DNA of 64,000 nucleotides from Tubiluchus corallicola (lineage: Eukaryota > Priapulida > Priapulimorpha > Priapulimorphida > Tubiluchidae), in the NCBI GenBank assembly GCA_030141605.1, contig JAQGDQ010000383.1, positions 159,409-223,408 on the forward strand. The letters run 5' to 3'. The position numbers and the translations under genes are program-made. Position 1 is the first letter of the stretch; every line of letters starts with the position of its first letter. Under the pieces are notes generated by a model, which was not told the DNA's origin, did not search any database, and saw nothing but the letters and a program-made list of their open reading frames with translations. This document shows positions 32,346 through 56,521 of the stretch, piece by piece.

Positions 32346-33142
32346 TGTTGTGGAGATCGCCGGCATCTATTAGAATTACATAGAACATTGTAGAATGTTC
32401 CGTTAGAATAATCGTCTTACCGTGTGTTTTATTCCCAAAGACAAGAACACATATTTAGGTTGCTTGGAAATATTATTATGAGTAAATGTTATGAGATTAC
32501 ATAAGATACTTGTCGAATGGAAAGCAACGCAAGATGGACACACAGTAATCATTTCTTAACAAGAAAACGCACTGCTGTTACTTACGCACGAGCAGTACTA
32601 TTAACAGAAAACCCGCACACCGTGTAGAAAGTTCTGGAACAAAACTTCTAGAAGCTTCTCGGGCACGCTATATAAGGCGAAGCAGGCCGCTGAGACACAC
32701 GCAGATTTCGCACGGACGCCACTTACACATTCTCTTGTATACTTGTATTTTCAGATGCACTTAAACGTTTTCCAGATTTTCACATTTACTGTAAACATTT
32801 CGCGTTCCTTCAAACTTTTATGTTGTAGAATTCTCGCTTAATAAACTAGTTTAATTTGACGACGTGTTTTCTGGTTTTCTCTACGAGCCTTCCGAAAGAA
32901 ACAAAACACAACAAATATTGGCACAGTCGACAGGATCCTTGGTAACTCAGTGGACAGTTGTTTATTCAAGCAATGATGGCAGAGCAGATGGGCGAACTTA
33001 TCAAGCTCCTCCGCCAGCAGTTGGATCAGCAGAGGGAACAGATGGATCGGCAGGCGCAGCAACAAGAAGATATAGATGCTATGAGGAGGCTGCTTCAGGC
33101 ACGAACTCCTGAAGAGAATTACAGCTCAAGCACCCACTTAGC
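32346..33142 (+). mobile_element. Gypsy-like LTR retrotransposon fragment: 5' LTR, primer-binding site and start of gag
   Basis: The LTR runs from about 32346 (TGTTGTGGAGATC) to about 32903. It has TATATAAGG near 32669 and AATAAA at 32840. Its 3' part (TTTAATTTGACGACGTGTTTTC, CTCTACGAGCC) matches the solo LTRs at 34999 and 45015. A sequence TTGGCACAGTCGACAGGATC follows, where a tRNA primer-binding site belongs. From ATG 32973, gag begins MMAEQMGELIKLLRQQLDQQ with a Gln-rich coiled coil. The element stops abruptly at 33142, exactly where the segmental duplication begins. There is no pol and no second LTR here. Confidence 0.75.
32973..33142 (+). pseudogene. gag N-terminal fragment of the LTR element
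   Basis: About 55 codons of element-derived sequence (GELIKLLRQQLDQQREQMDR, then LLQARTP). The reading frame continues to 33305 only because duplicated non-element DNA happens to be open. Broken. Confidence 0.7.
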
Positions 33143-34337
33143 ATACATAGATTTGCCATTTCTTACAGTCACGAGAATGACAGAGTTACTGAGAGACGTG
33201 CTGCGTTTATGCACAATTTATTTACTAATCAGTCTACTAGATGGTGCCACGTCTGATAAGCCTGCTCATAAACCAAATGCTTGGGAAATTTGTCGATACA
33301 TTTAAAAAGGTTTGTCAGCTTGTTTATATATAGCTACTTAAATGTTAGAATCTAAAATATTTTGTGTAAATTTATTTCAAGTATTCACTTTTTTGTCGAT
33401 AGATGGTGCAGTCTATTTTCTAGTACTTAGTATTGGCAAATTATTAGTGATGTTGTAGAGTGCGTAATTAATAGTGATAAAGATAATTATTAATCTTGTT
33501 GTGCAACGAGTTTCACGAGACGTTTCTCCATCTGAATGCACCATTAGCGTATGAGTTTATGACAGTGATTTTACATTCTATACCACACTCTAAATTTTGT
33601 ATCATAAATATTTTAAACATAACTTAAAATTTTTACTACATAGTTGCTTTTCAACAGGGGCGCATTTGCTTTCGCACATTTGACAATAACTTCTTGTGGT
33701 GTGTTACTAAAGCAGAATGTTGTAAATAAATAAATAGCAATTTCATAATAAGCACTAATATTGAATATTTTCTATTTATAGACATGCACACACATAGGCC
33801 TATATGCACTCATGCATGCACACCCACACATATAATCACATACTTATATCTAGTAACCAATTTTCACAAAAGTCATATTACTAATCCATAATACGCAATT
33901 ATTTTACAAGAATGCTGAACAAATGACTAAACATACGTTTTGCCAACGATCTACAGTACAGTATTGTGGAATGCACCTGGCTTCAGATGCTGATTGGCTG
34001 GTAGGCATTACTTGTTGTGAAGCAGTCTCAATCCCGCGGCTGTTAAACTTTTCTACAATGTTTTGCATGACCGAATTAGACGATCGATTCTGCACTACCA
34101 TGAGTCTAATGCACGTGCCTTACTTAGTATTGAAAAATAAGGACAATCGGCAATTTGGGCCGGCGTCTGCCCGATTTTGTCCAGCAAACCGAGATATGAG
34201 TGTATTTCTACATAAGATTCTTGTGCGGTTAAAGTCAAAAGATAGAGTCTGTTTTCCACTATTTGGTCCATAATCTGAGGGAGATTAATAATTACTGAAA
34301 ATGTCCTCTTCATAAATGTCTTGGACTGTTTTGGCAA
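33143..34337. other. 3' flank of CD225 gene A, no gene
   Basis: The overlapping ORFs at 33904-34337 on both strands are the same in copy B but have no recognisable domain. They cover the 3' UTR side of gene A. Confidence 0.45.
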
Positions 34338-40157
<5,820 letters not shown>

Positions 40158-40260
40158 GCCGAACAATTACAAGTTATTCAAACTTTACTATCGAAGGTAG
40201 CGTTCCCGTCACGTTCAGGAAACAAGATGAAATTGCGAAGATCACAGGTGCAGAAAGATC

Positions 40261-40310
40261 ATATATATATATATATATATATATAGATATATATAGATAT
40301 CTTGGTTGTA

Positions 40311-40390
<80 letters not shown>

Positions 40391-40403
40391 TACAACCAAG
40401 ATA
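40261..40403. repeat. (TA)n tract flanked by inverted arms
   Basis: ATATCTTGGTTGTATATA near 40298 and its complement TATATACAACCAAGAT near 40386-40402 bracket about 70 bp of (TA)n, so the whole can fold. It lies just upstream of gene A, at the point where copies A and B diverge. Confidence 0.85.
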
Positions 40404-40744
40404 AGATTAACCGTAGCAGGTAATAATAATATTAGCAGGTAACTTTTGTAGCCAGACAGCAACAGGTGTACGTGAGGGAAGTACATAACCTTGGGAAATT
40501 ACCGTCTCTTTAATCTGATTTTGCCATCAATTAATGTTTGCATAATCATCTCTAGTAGGCCTAATATGTATCTGATCTGTGGGTTTTTGTGGAGTTCGCT
40601 CGTGTTATCTTGGGAAGGCAAATTTGTTTTGCACCTGTAGCAGGATATCAGCCAGCATTTACATAAGTAGCTTTTTCTTTTGGGCGTGTATTATCTTAGT
40701 GCATAAATGATTTGCACCTGCAATTCACAGTATCTTGTACTTAA

Positions 40745-42663
40745 ATCTTGTACTTGGGCCCGTACTTTGCATTGCTTAGTTTAGAAAATGAAAGTCTGAA
40801 AATCCCATTTTAAAGTGGCTCTTCATTTGAGATAAAGGGTCTCTGTTTGAGATACTCAAGACAAGTTCGAGCAAATTAAAGAGTGGCTTCGTCTGAAGGG
40901 GCCCCATAATTCCATTATTAGCCTAAGGGCCCCAAAAGGTCACAATCTGGCCCAGGGAATTTAGTATTGTCATCTTGTGTTTAATGAACAACTGTGAATT
41001 GTAAAATTTATCATTCTTTGCTTCACTACCTCCATCAATAATCGTGATTGAAGATGGTTTTAATGGACTTGACAAGTGGAGCAGTAACCCAATTCCTGTC
41101 TAAATCCGGCCCTCGCCCTTACTGTACATCAAGTTTTCCAGCGATCCTCTTATCTACGGAACTCGCTACTAAGAAATTGCTTCCCTGTGATTTATAACCT
41201 CAACCACATAAGGGAAAGTGATAACAATGTCCTCTTCCTATCGCTGACAAATTACTGATAAAAATTCTCTTTTGAACACAGTTCAGAACAACCAATTCTC
41301 CAATAAGATTACGCAGTGTTTATACAGTTTAGCTCTCTACAAGCTGGAATCCAGCACTCAACTCCCACTAACGTCGAATGATTGTGACAGAACTGAAAGT
41401 CTGCTTAGATATCAAGATGAATCTGTTGAAGACACTTGAATGCTTCGTTCACTTTGTCAGATGCCCGGAAGGGGCGTATCAACACTTTACTGCACCCTAG
41501 GATGATAGTTCTGTCCCGCCCATCTCTATTGTGAAAATGGTTGTTTATGTAATGACCACAATATACAATTACTTGTGGCGTATTAGAAACACTATTACTC
41601 TAGTTTCTACGTGAATATTATTATTATATTACACGTATTTGAATGGCATTTATATTCAAGGAAGCTTCACAACTGCTTATTGTGTAATAACCTGCACCTG
41701 TTCATTATGTGGCACTTATATAAAAGCTGCCTCAGTAAGTGCCTGTGGTGTGTTATAAAATGCGACCTTTTCATGAGTATGAAAGTACACATATTTTCCG
41801 AGTAGAATTTTTCTAAATTGTGACACTTCTCGAACTTTGGCGCCCTAGGCTACAGTCTAGTCAAGCTAGCCTATTGGTTAAAACGTCCCTGATTGAGGCC
41901 GTAAGATTAAAACAGATAAAATTACACAGAAGCACTTTCCCGGCATTTACTAAACTTTCCATTTACTAATCAAACCCGACGCTACTAAACTTTTGTTAGC
42001 CAATACACACCATCGCTACCAATCAGCTTTATTTATTCATTAAATAAAAAGTAGTACTTCTGCCGCCGTGAAAAATATTTTAGTAATTTTTATTATAGTA
42101 ATAAATCTTTACAGCAGTGATAAAAAACGAATTAAAACATGGCATACTTAAACAAGGAATTAATAAAATCTAGGTGCATATGGCCTATATCTAAAAGCAA
42201 ACTTTGTATCAGAAGCAAAGCAAATACAGTGTGGTGAATGAGGGAAATTTCAAGATTACCCACTCCTATCTCTGCACCTCTATTTGTATTTGGCTAGCTC
42301 TTTCTTTCTCTCTCGCCCACATTTCTCTATCTCTTCCTTTAACTCTTTTTCTCTTTCCCACTATCTGTTTCTTCCTACCTCTTGAGCTGCCCATCTATTA
42401 TTTGTTCTTCTTGATCTTTCCTTTACTGTATCTCCCTTTTTCTGCTACCTTCCCTCCCTATTTATTCGATTTATGCGTTCGATTTGCAGTTTACTGATCA
42501 GATTTGATACTGGAAGGCTGGGCACTAATTATCGCTATTTGTTTGTCAGGTTTGGCCAAGAATGGCATCATAAGAAACAAAGTTTTGGTATTTGAAATGA
42601 AATTGAACAGAAAGAGAAAAATAATGTAAACGCCACACAGCAATTGTGTTGCAACTGATTTAC
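40745..42663. other. Between gene A and the C3 exon, no exon recognised
   Basis: I looked on the minus strand for the C-terminal CD225 exon expected after C3 exon 2 and could not identify one. Near 41835-41890 (minus strand) CCAATAGGCTAGC and AGCCTAGGGCGCCAAAG resemble 36410-36460, a dispersed repeat. A pyrimidine-rich tract spans 42300-42460. Confidence 0.4.
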
Positions 42664-42858
42664 CTTCACAGCAAAATAAATTGCTACTAATCCAGTCAGG
42701 AAAAAGCAAAACAGGCACGCCAAAATTGCTAACAGCAGATTATTTGGGATCTCCTGTAAGCCTTGTAATTGTTTATTGACTATCGCCTCATCCATGAACC
42801 TCATTTTTGGTGGCTGTTCTGTAGCAGTGGTCTCTAGCACTTGACCTGGCAATCTATA
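42664..42858 (-). CDS. CD225/dispanin exon C3 (exon 2 type)
   Basis: 65 codons, with acceptor TTTTTAG and donor GTAAAT, both phase 0. It starts YRLPGQVLETTATEQPP and ends with NNLLLAILACLFCFFLTG and LVAIYFAVK. It aligns with C1 exon 2 (NNLPMAIISCLCCFWPTG, LVAVYYAMK). The CCFWP signature is altered to FCFFL, with one Cys of the pair lost and the Pro missing. Its exon 1 is probably the C2 exon at 57084-57143. The last exon was not found. Confidence 0.85.
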
Positions 42859-44355
42859 CTAAAAAGATTTTCGTGTAGATTTTAGATTTCCAGAAAATGG
42901 GAAGTGCTGAATGACTTTTATTATCGAATTGGTAGCCTGCAATTCATTTTTATTCCAGTGCGTTAGTCATAGATGTTTTCGTTTTCGTCAATTTATCATA
43001 CGACGGGATAGTCATATTTGTTCTTCAACCTTTCAGTCGTCGAGGCTTCTGCTACGGAACTACTGCCGGAAGCTGTATAATTACGTTTACAGCTATTTTA
43101 TAAAACTTGTGTAAATATAATTTGTATATAAAAACTTTGTTGTTATTTTACTTATTTTTAATACATAGATTTGCTATTTCTTACAGTCATGAGGATGACA
43201 GAGTTACTGAGAGACGTGCTGCGTTTATGCACAATTTATTTACTAATCAGTCTACTAGATGGTGCCACGTCTGATAACCCTGCTCATAAACCAAATGCTT
43301 GGGAAATTTGTCGATACATTTAAAAAGGTTTGTCAGCTTGTTTATATATAGCTACTTAAATGTTAGAATCTAAAATATTTTGTGTAAATTTATTTCAAGT
43401 ATTCACTTTTTTGTCGATAGATGGTGCAGTCTATTTTCTAGTACTTAGTATTGGCAAATTATTAGTGATGTTGTAGAGTACGTAATTAATAGTGATAAAG
43501 ATAATTATTAATCTTGTTGTGCAACGAGTTTCACGAGACGTCTCATCATCTGAATGCACCATTTGCGTATGAGTTTATGACAGTGATTTTACATTCTATT
43601 CCACACTCTAAATTTTGTACCATAAATATTTTAAACATAACTTAAAATTTTTACTACATAGTTGCTTTTCAACAGGGGCGCATTTGCTTTCGCACATTTG
43701 ACAATAACGTCTTGTGGTGTGTTACTAAAGCAGAATGTTGTAAATAAATAAATAGCAATTTCATAATAAGCACTAATATTGAATATTTTCTATTTATAGA
43801 CATGCACACACATAGGCCTATATGCACTCATGCATGCACACCCACACATATAATCACATACTTATATCTAGTAACCAATTTTCACAAAAGTCATATTACT
43901 AATCCATAATACGCAATTATTTTACAAGAATGCTGAACAAATGACTAAACATACGTTTTGCCAACGATCTACAGTACAGTATTGTGGAATGCACCTGGCT
44001 TCAGATGCTGATTGGCTGGTAGGCATTACTTGTTGTGAAGCAGTCTCAATCCCGCGGCTGTTAAACTTTTCTACAATGTTTTGCATGACCGAATTAGACG
44101 ATCGATTCTGCACTACCATGAGTCTAATGCACGTGCCTTACTTAGTATTGAAAAATAAGGACAATCGGCAATTTGGGCCGGCGTCTGCCCGATTTTGTCC
44201 AGCAAACCGAGATATGAGTGTATTTCTACATAAGATTCTTGTGCGGTTAAAGTCAAAAGATAGAGTCTGTTTTCCACTATTTGGTCCATAATCTGAGGGA
44301 GATTAATAATTACTGAAAATGTCCTCTTCATAAATGTCTTGGACTGTTTTGGCAA

Positions 44356-49437
<5,082 letters not shown>

Positions 49438-49517
49438 GCCGAACAATTAGAAGTTATTCAAACTTCAATATCGAAGATGGCGTTCCCGTCACGTTCAGGA
49501 AACAAGATGAAATTGCG

Positions 49518-51840
49518 ATTTTATGAGTTTAGTCTTGTCGACGTTTATTACTATGTCATGACTATTTGTGTTTTCAACATACATATCAACTAAAGTTTGC
49601 AAAGCAGTGGTAGTGGATGCTAGTAAACATCCATCATCAGCAAACATAAGGTGATTTATATAAGTACCACCTATCTGACAACCTAGACCGGTAGATGTGA
49701 GGTCAGAACTCAAGTCTCTGAAATATAAATTAAATAGTATGGGTGACATTTTTGCACCCTGCCGAACACCATTTGCGACTTTAAATGTGCTAGAGCAAAA
49801 ATTTCCCCACCTCACAAACATGGTTTGTCGAGAGTAGTAAAAGACTAATAATCTTATAATAATGTTAGGCATATCAGTATCGACCAGTTTTAGAAACATT
49901 TTGTAGTAATTTACCCGGTCAAAAGCTTTAGATGCATCTAAGAACAATATGTGTACTGGACTCTGGCGTTAGATGTAATAGTCAATAACTTCTTTCATGG
50001 TATACAAACACATTTCGGTACCCAGTTCATCCACGTAGCCAAACTGATTTGGTGTTGATTGAATTGAGTTACCGTATCTGCTTAAAAACAAAATTTCTAA
50101 TAGTTTGCTCGACACTGTGGATAGTGCTATTGGCCTATAATTATTCTTGGCTGTAATTTCCTTATTTTTGTCTTTCACAATCGGTACAATGACAGACAGC
50201 ATTAGAGAATCAGGCAAAAAACAATGTATGACACAAGCGCTATATAAAAGTGATAATACTATTGACAGCATATGTGAAGCAAACCTAAAATGCTCCGATT
50301 TAATTGCATCATTTCCAGCCGATTTGTGCAGAGATAGTTTTGAAATGGCCTCTTGCACTTCTCTCACAGTGAAACAACTCACAATACCCATATTACTACC
50401 TAACTTCAAGCCTAATTTTGCCGCAAGGTCACCGTTATTTTCAGAATTTAAAATCTTTGTGTAGTGCTTCCCCCACATATCACATATAGACTTGCCGCCT
50501 GAAATTTCGTCTATTTTAGGGGGCAGAGGAATTCTTGAATTAGTTTCCCTTTTTATCATGGCCCAAAATTCATAAGAATTACAGTTCATAAATTTATGAG
50601 CAATTTTATCTGCGACAATTGTTTTCTCTTGGATCTTGCATTCACGTAATGCAAGCTTAAAACGTGAACGTGCCTGGCGCATTTCATCAGCAATGAGCCG
50701 ATTCCGAGGCTTGCCATTCGCACACCAATTTAAAAAACAGTGACGAAAGTGTCTGTGTTTTTCAGAAACGAATTCGTTCCAGCCAGGTATCATTTTATCC
50801 TTTATACGTTCTTGATTTTGTGACCGCTTATAACTAGGCAGCGTATTCTGAGCCGCAAAATTTAGCACAGATATAATTGCGTCATGCATTAAAGCAAGTT
50901 GTTGTCTATGATTGGGGTTCTGACAGTGAATGTCACCACAATAAATTGCGTCGTATGGGACAACGATTCCAGATAGCAAGGACTGTGTCATTGTTTGGTA
51001 TTCGAGGAGATGATTACTTTCAGCTTTCTCCCAGTCAACCATAAAAAAGGCACTATTGGTTTACAAGGTGTGTCCGAATCACACGACACTTGGCCATTCA
51101 AAACGTCATTTACAGTGACTGTAGCCGCACCATTAGGTGATAAAGCCATTCGATCTATATGCACGTTTAGTAGTAAGGGCATGTGATCTGAACTTATTAG
51201 CTCATAATTTACACAAATATCTCCAATTAAAGAGTCCATAGCCATAGTACTAATTACATGGTCAAGCCATGTAGTTGAGTTGTAGGCTACACTAACGAAC
51301 GTAAATGAAGAACTTGGCATTTTCGCTACATCAGATATAATATAGTCATTAGCTTTACACGTTTCACTTAGCTCAGCATAAAATCTTTTTTTGAGGATGG
51401 GAATTGAAATCCCCGACACAACAAACATAGCTAGACTCTGTAGTTTCAATAATAGAGATGAGAGTGCCTAGACAATGCCTAAATTCATCAAAATTATTAT
51501 CAGCTACATAGGGAAAGTAAACATTAATTAATGCAAGTGGCATTAACTTATCAGGAAATGAAAGAGAAATACCCATTACTCTGCATTCGTCATCATAGGT
51601 AAGTATTTTACTGGTAACAGGAAGAGTTTTTCGCCATAAGATAGCCAAGCCTCCTTGTGGTCTACCATCTGGTATTCCTGTAGAGAAATCGGTTGGTGAA
51701 ACTCCATGGCCATAGAATTCTGGGTGAATGCAAGATAGGTGTTCTAGCTCTTGTTTAGGCAACATCGTTTCTTGCAAAAGTAGCACATCACTAGATTTGC
51801 ACAGTTCCTGTAGTACGTATTGAGACTCGGAGTGCAACAC
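49518..51840 (-). pseudogene. LINE ORF2: endonuclease and reverse transcriptase, frameshifted and 3'-truncated
   Basis: The endonuclease segment at 51840-51400 has LLLQETMLP (catalytic Glu), QGGLAILWR, LINVYFPY and CVGDFNSHP. A frameshift near 51420 moves to the frame holding STTWLDHVIST and SSDHMPLLL (final SDH catalytic pair). RT begins about 51000; HKSAGNDAIKSEHF and NNYRPIALSTVSSKLLE are early RT motifs. A stop or frameshift near 49950-49970 precedes FLDASKAFDRVNY, NGVRQGAKMSPILFNLY and LMFADDGCLL (catalytic Asp pair). It ends after NVDKTKL. Not functional. Confidence 0.85.
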
Positions 51841-51849
51841 TAATTGCAG

Positions 51850-52698
51850 TTATAGCTCGCTACCTTCAGAGTCTGTACTTGTGTTTGGTTGCAGTTCATT
51901 ATTATCAGTATGATTAGTGGTGCTGCTGGTGGCGCCGCCACATTCCGTTTGCTGATTAAGTGTATTATTCCCTGCTTCTATATTTCCTACTGGTCTATAG
52001 CCGTCGTTTGATATTTCCTTTGCTTTTTGCGTTAAAGGCTGATTCACAGTCACTTTTGCAGCTCTAGAAGTATAGAATGGCTTCATCAGCGTGCCAACTG
52101 GCCATAACTCTGCGTTCATAATTTTATCATACTTGTCCGTACCATGACAGCTTATAACAAATGAGTAGTATGTATTAAATTTTGTCTTAAGTTGTTCCAC
52201 ACTAATAGTAATGTTGCACGATTCATCTACAAAACGCTGAACCTCCGTTGCGTCGGTACTAGGATCTAGACGGGTAATGAATATTCGTCGTGGAGCTTTG
52301 CTCGGTCTTAGGAATACTCCAAGGCCAGTAGCAGATCCTGTGATGACTTTCTTGGGTTCTCTATTATTCACATTACGTGGGCGCCGCCTTTTTTTCACAA
52401 TCGTGAATCCGTCATTGTCGTCATCAACAATCTTGTCGCTCGTTTGCTGCTTGCTCACGTTTGTAAGTTCCGTGTTCACTAGGCAGTTTCTGGTTGTTTC
52501 AGAGTAACTTTTCTTTTGTGATGAGTCTGTTTTTGAAGACACGGGAGGCACAGCTTTGGACAAATGTACTTTTAGCAGAGCATCAAGCTCAGCCCTAGAA
52601 ACTGTGTTTTCTTTCAGTTCTTGGAGTTCCTGCTGAACCGTTTGTAATTTCTTAACAATGACAGAAGTATCAACTAATTTCAGCGTCATTGGTGGCAT
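51850..52698 (-). CDS. LINE ORF1 protein
   Basis: 282 residues, intact. An N-terminal coiled coil (VKKLQTVQQELQELKE) is followed by a basic KKRRRPRNVNN stretch (possible nuclear localisation or RNA binding). A folded core RRIFITRLDPSTDATEVQRF ... ELWPVGTLMKPFY resembles the RRM-like ORF1 core of several LINE clades. The C-terminus is Asn/Thr/Ser-rich. It probably binds the element RNA. Confidence 0.75.
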   Translation of the reverse strand: MPPMTLKLVDTSVIVKKLQTVQQELQELKENTVSRAELDALLKVHLSKAVPPVSSKTDSSQKKSYSETTRNCLVNTELTNVSKQQTSDKIVDDDNDGFTIVKKRRRPRNVNNREPKKVITGSATGLGVFLRPSKAPRRIFITRLDPSTDATEVQRFVDESCNITISVEQLKTKFNTYYSFVISCHGTDKYDKIMNAELWPVGTLMKPFYTSRAAKVTVNQPLTQKAKEISNDGYRPVGNIEAGNNTLNQQTECGGATSSTTNHTDNNELQPNTSTDSEGSEL

Positions 52699-52717
52699 TT
52701 TATGGGAGTATGCTGAT

Positions 52718-53534
<817 letters not shown>

Positions 53535-54215
53535 TTGCTTCATTTATATCTGTATGACACATCACCTTGTCACACTGTATCATAATGTTGATTCATTTAT
53601 ACCTGTATGACACATCACCTTGTCACACTGTATCATAATGTTGATTCATTTATATCTGTATGACACATCACCTTGTCACACTGTATCATAATGCTGCTTC
53701 ATTTATATCTGTATGACATATCACCTTGTCACGCTGTATCATAATGTTGATTCATTTATATCTGTATGACACATCACCTTGTCACACTGTATCATAATGT
53801 TGATTCATTTATATCTGTATGACACATCACCTTGTCACACTGTATCATAATGTTGATTCATTTATATCTGTATGACACATCACCTTGTCACACTGTATCA
53901 TAATGTTGCTTCATTTATACCTATGACATATCACCTTGTCACACTGTATCATAATGTTGCTTCATTTATACCTGCATGACACATCACCTTGTCACACTGT
54001 ATCATAATGTTGCTTCATTTATACCTGCATGACACATCACCTTGTCACACTGTATCATAATGCTGCTTCATTTATACCTGTATGACATATCACCTTGTCA
54101 CACTGTATCATAATGTTGATTCATTTATATCTGTATAGCACATCACCTTGTCACACTGTATCATAATGTTGCTTCGTTTATACCTGTATGACACATCACC
54201 TTGTCACACTGTATG
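53535..54215. repeat. 53-bp minisatellite, about 13 copies
   Basis: The unit contains TTCATTTATATCTGTATGAC, ACATCACCTTGTCACACTGT and ATCATAATGTTG. CATTTAT recurs at 53541, 53594 and 53647 (53-bp steps). Variants (ACCTGCATGAC, GACATATC) are shared by neighbouring units, a sign of local amplification. Confidence 0.95.
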
Positions 54216-55545
54216 TCTTACTTACAAAACACTACAAAACTTCTGGAAAATCGTGTCTTCAGTTTATTCATGCTGCTAAACAAGAACAACTTCACTACTA
54301 TCTCCTAGACAAACTTATTTTTAAACTTAGTAGGTTATCACTTTGATTCTTTATTATTCCTTTACATGAAATGCTTGACATTGTTAAATTGACAAAACTG
54401 ACAATGATAGATACAGAACATGACTTGACATTGCTTCATTTTTTTTTGCTTCTTATGTTGGTTTGAGTTCTTGATTTATATGTAATTATTAGTTTTGTTT
54501 TTGATGAGTTTAAATTTTCAGTTTTGTTTGCTAATTTAAATTTTGCCTCTTCTCATTGCCAAATTTATTTACTGTTTCTAAATTTAAACTCATTTGAACT
54601 TGTTGAGTCTTTTTTGTTTTGTTAAGTTGCTGATTATTTTCATTTGTACACACTTGACTTGACAGGTCAGTTAATTTTCTTCAGTTTGGATAGGGGTAGT
54701 TGACTTAGTGACCCTTGGTCTTTTCCCCACCCCGTCTCGTTTCCGTCTTTATTTTAGTTTTTAGCTTTTGTTTATGTTTATTTTGTAACATTCAGAGACA
54801 AATATTTTTTTACTTACTTACTTGCTTGCTAGTATAAAGATTTGCTGATTTTTTTTCAGATCGCCTGCACTGTGAACAGGCAAAAATAATGCTGCTTAAA
54901 GCATATACAAATTAAACCTTTTTATGAGTTTCATATTTCTACTGATTAATTGTTTCCTGTCTGCTTGAAGCTACATAACTTTCTTATCAATAGCTAGCAG
55001 ACTTGCTGGCAGTTTTTCTTTCATTAACCTTGAAGCCCTACATATAGGCAGTTAGCAATTAAACACTGCATAATTAAATCATCAAAGCGTCCTTGTTTCA
55101 CTAGTACTATAATCTCGTTACCATAGCAACAGGTTGCAGAAAGAATTCCTCGGCAGCATATAAACTGCAAACTGATCACACGTGATACCAATGGCTAGCA
55201 TTTAGTAGTAGATATTGAGTCGTTAAGCAAAAAACATAGAATGATTGTATTGTTTTACGTTACTGGTACATCCTTAAAACAAAATAATACAATATGTACT
55301 GTATTAATGCTTCGAAATTAGGTAAAATAGTTGTCAATCAAAATGAAAATAGCTTTCAGCAAAGTAAAAAAAAGTCATGGTGAAAAGGAAACGTGTCGTT
55401 AAGTGAATAAAGGTGTCATATGTTTGTCATCATTAAAACGAAACGTCGCTAAACTGGGAGTCGTTCTGTATGTCTAAACCAGAAACAATCAACAGAAATT
55501 GTCAGTTTTTGCTATTGATTTCTGACATATTATTATTATTTTTGC
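54216..55545. other. Intergenic or intronic, nothing recognised
   Basis: T-rich sequence without clear ORFs. TTTTTGTTTTG and AATTTAAA words are frequent. No RNA gene was seen. Confidence 0.35.
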
Positions 55546-55547
55546 AG

Positions 55548-55680
55548 GGCACTGACCCAGACACGAAGGACTACATCTGGGTGACCAGTAGCGGATTAAA
55601 TATTCACGGTGTTCTGAATGCCGCCTGTCCCGCCACAGTCTGTCCAACAGAGAACATTTTTATTTGCAATATGTTCCAGA
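55548..55680 (+). other. Possible exon of unknown plus-strand gene
   Basis: A good acceptor (TATTTTTGCAG) is followed by an open, less AT-rich stretch: GTDPDTKDYIWVTSSG and NAACPATVCPTENIF. I do not recognise the family. There is no partner exon nearby. It could also be transposon-derived. Confidence 0.25.
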
Positions 55681-56126
55681 AAATTCTCCAAATGTTTTAC
55701 ATTTGGTCGAAAATACACCGTTTCTCCAAAAGACTGGTTGGGGTAATTCACGTACAGCACATTTTACAGCACTTTGATTTCAGTGTGTTTTATACTATAA
55801 TAATTTGTCCATAAATCATTTTGCTTCATTAATTGCAATGAAAGTGAATTAATTACTATATTTTTTTCTTTCACATAAAGTCTATTTAAGCGGGTTAGTA
55901 CTTACTGCTTATGTATTATAATTCAGTGGTGCCATCTATGGGTCTTTTCTGTCGTAAATTAATAAATCAGTAGATTGTTAACAAACTGGTTTTGAAATCT
56001 TTCCAATGTTTGGGAAATTTCTAGACTTTGGTTTATGCGACTGGTAAATTTACGTGACGTCGACACATGAGCAATTACGTTTGAGATTAGATTGTGCAAT
56101 CGACTTTTGTAATTTGTCATTTTCAT

Positions 56127-56521
56127 GCCAGACAGCAACAGGTGCGCGTGAGGGAAGTTCATAACCTTGGGAAATTACCGTCTCTATCTGATTTTGCCAT
56201 CAATTAATGTTTGCATAAATCATCTCTAGTAGGCCTAATGTGTATCTTATCTGTAAGTTCATAACCTTGGGAAATTACCGTCTCTTTAATCTGATTTTGG
56301 CGTCAATTAATGTTTGAATAAACTCATCTCTAGTAGGCCTAATATGTATCTGATCTGTAATTTTTTGTAGAGTTCTTTCGTGTTATCTTGAAAAGGTAAA
56401 TTTGCTTTGCACCTGTAGCAGGATTCAGCCAGCATTTACATAATGTAGCTTTTTCTTTTGGGCGTGTATTATCTTAGTGCATAAATGATTTGCACCTGCA
56501 ATTCACAGTATCTTGTACTTA
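56127..56521. repeat. Segmental duplication, copy B distal block
   Basis: Matches 40451-40744 (GCCAGACAGCAACAGGTG, ACCTTGGGAAATTACCGTCTC, GGGCGTGTATTATCTTAGTG). Inside, a segment of about 95 bp beginning GTTCATAACCTTGGG is tandemly doubled (about 56157 and 56250), unlike copy A. Confidence 0.9.

Larger units (their letters stand above)
49518..52698 (-). mobile_element. LINE with ORF1, endonuclease and partial reverse transcriptase; 3' end missing
   Basis: From 52698 downward: ORF1 (52698-51850), then ORF2 with an endonuclease and RT in several frames. The RT stops just after the catalytic FADD block at the junction with duplicated DNA (49517/49518). The C-terminal domain, 3' UTR and tail are gone. 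This is the opposite of the usual 5' truncation, so the 3' end was probably lost by a later deletion or rearrangement. The (CT)n tract on the element strand lies directly before ORF1. Confidence 0.9.

Noticed and set aside
33904-34337. ORFs conserved between 33904-34337 and 43922-44355
   Set aside because: Conservation is due to the segmental duplication. Both strands are open and overlap, and there is no domain.
41390-41490. Minus-strand KVNEAFKCLQQIHLDI as the missing C3 C-terminal CD225 exon
   Set aside because: KVNEA looks tempting, but there is no proper acceptor at that point and no second hydrophobic segment follows before a stop.
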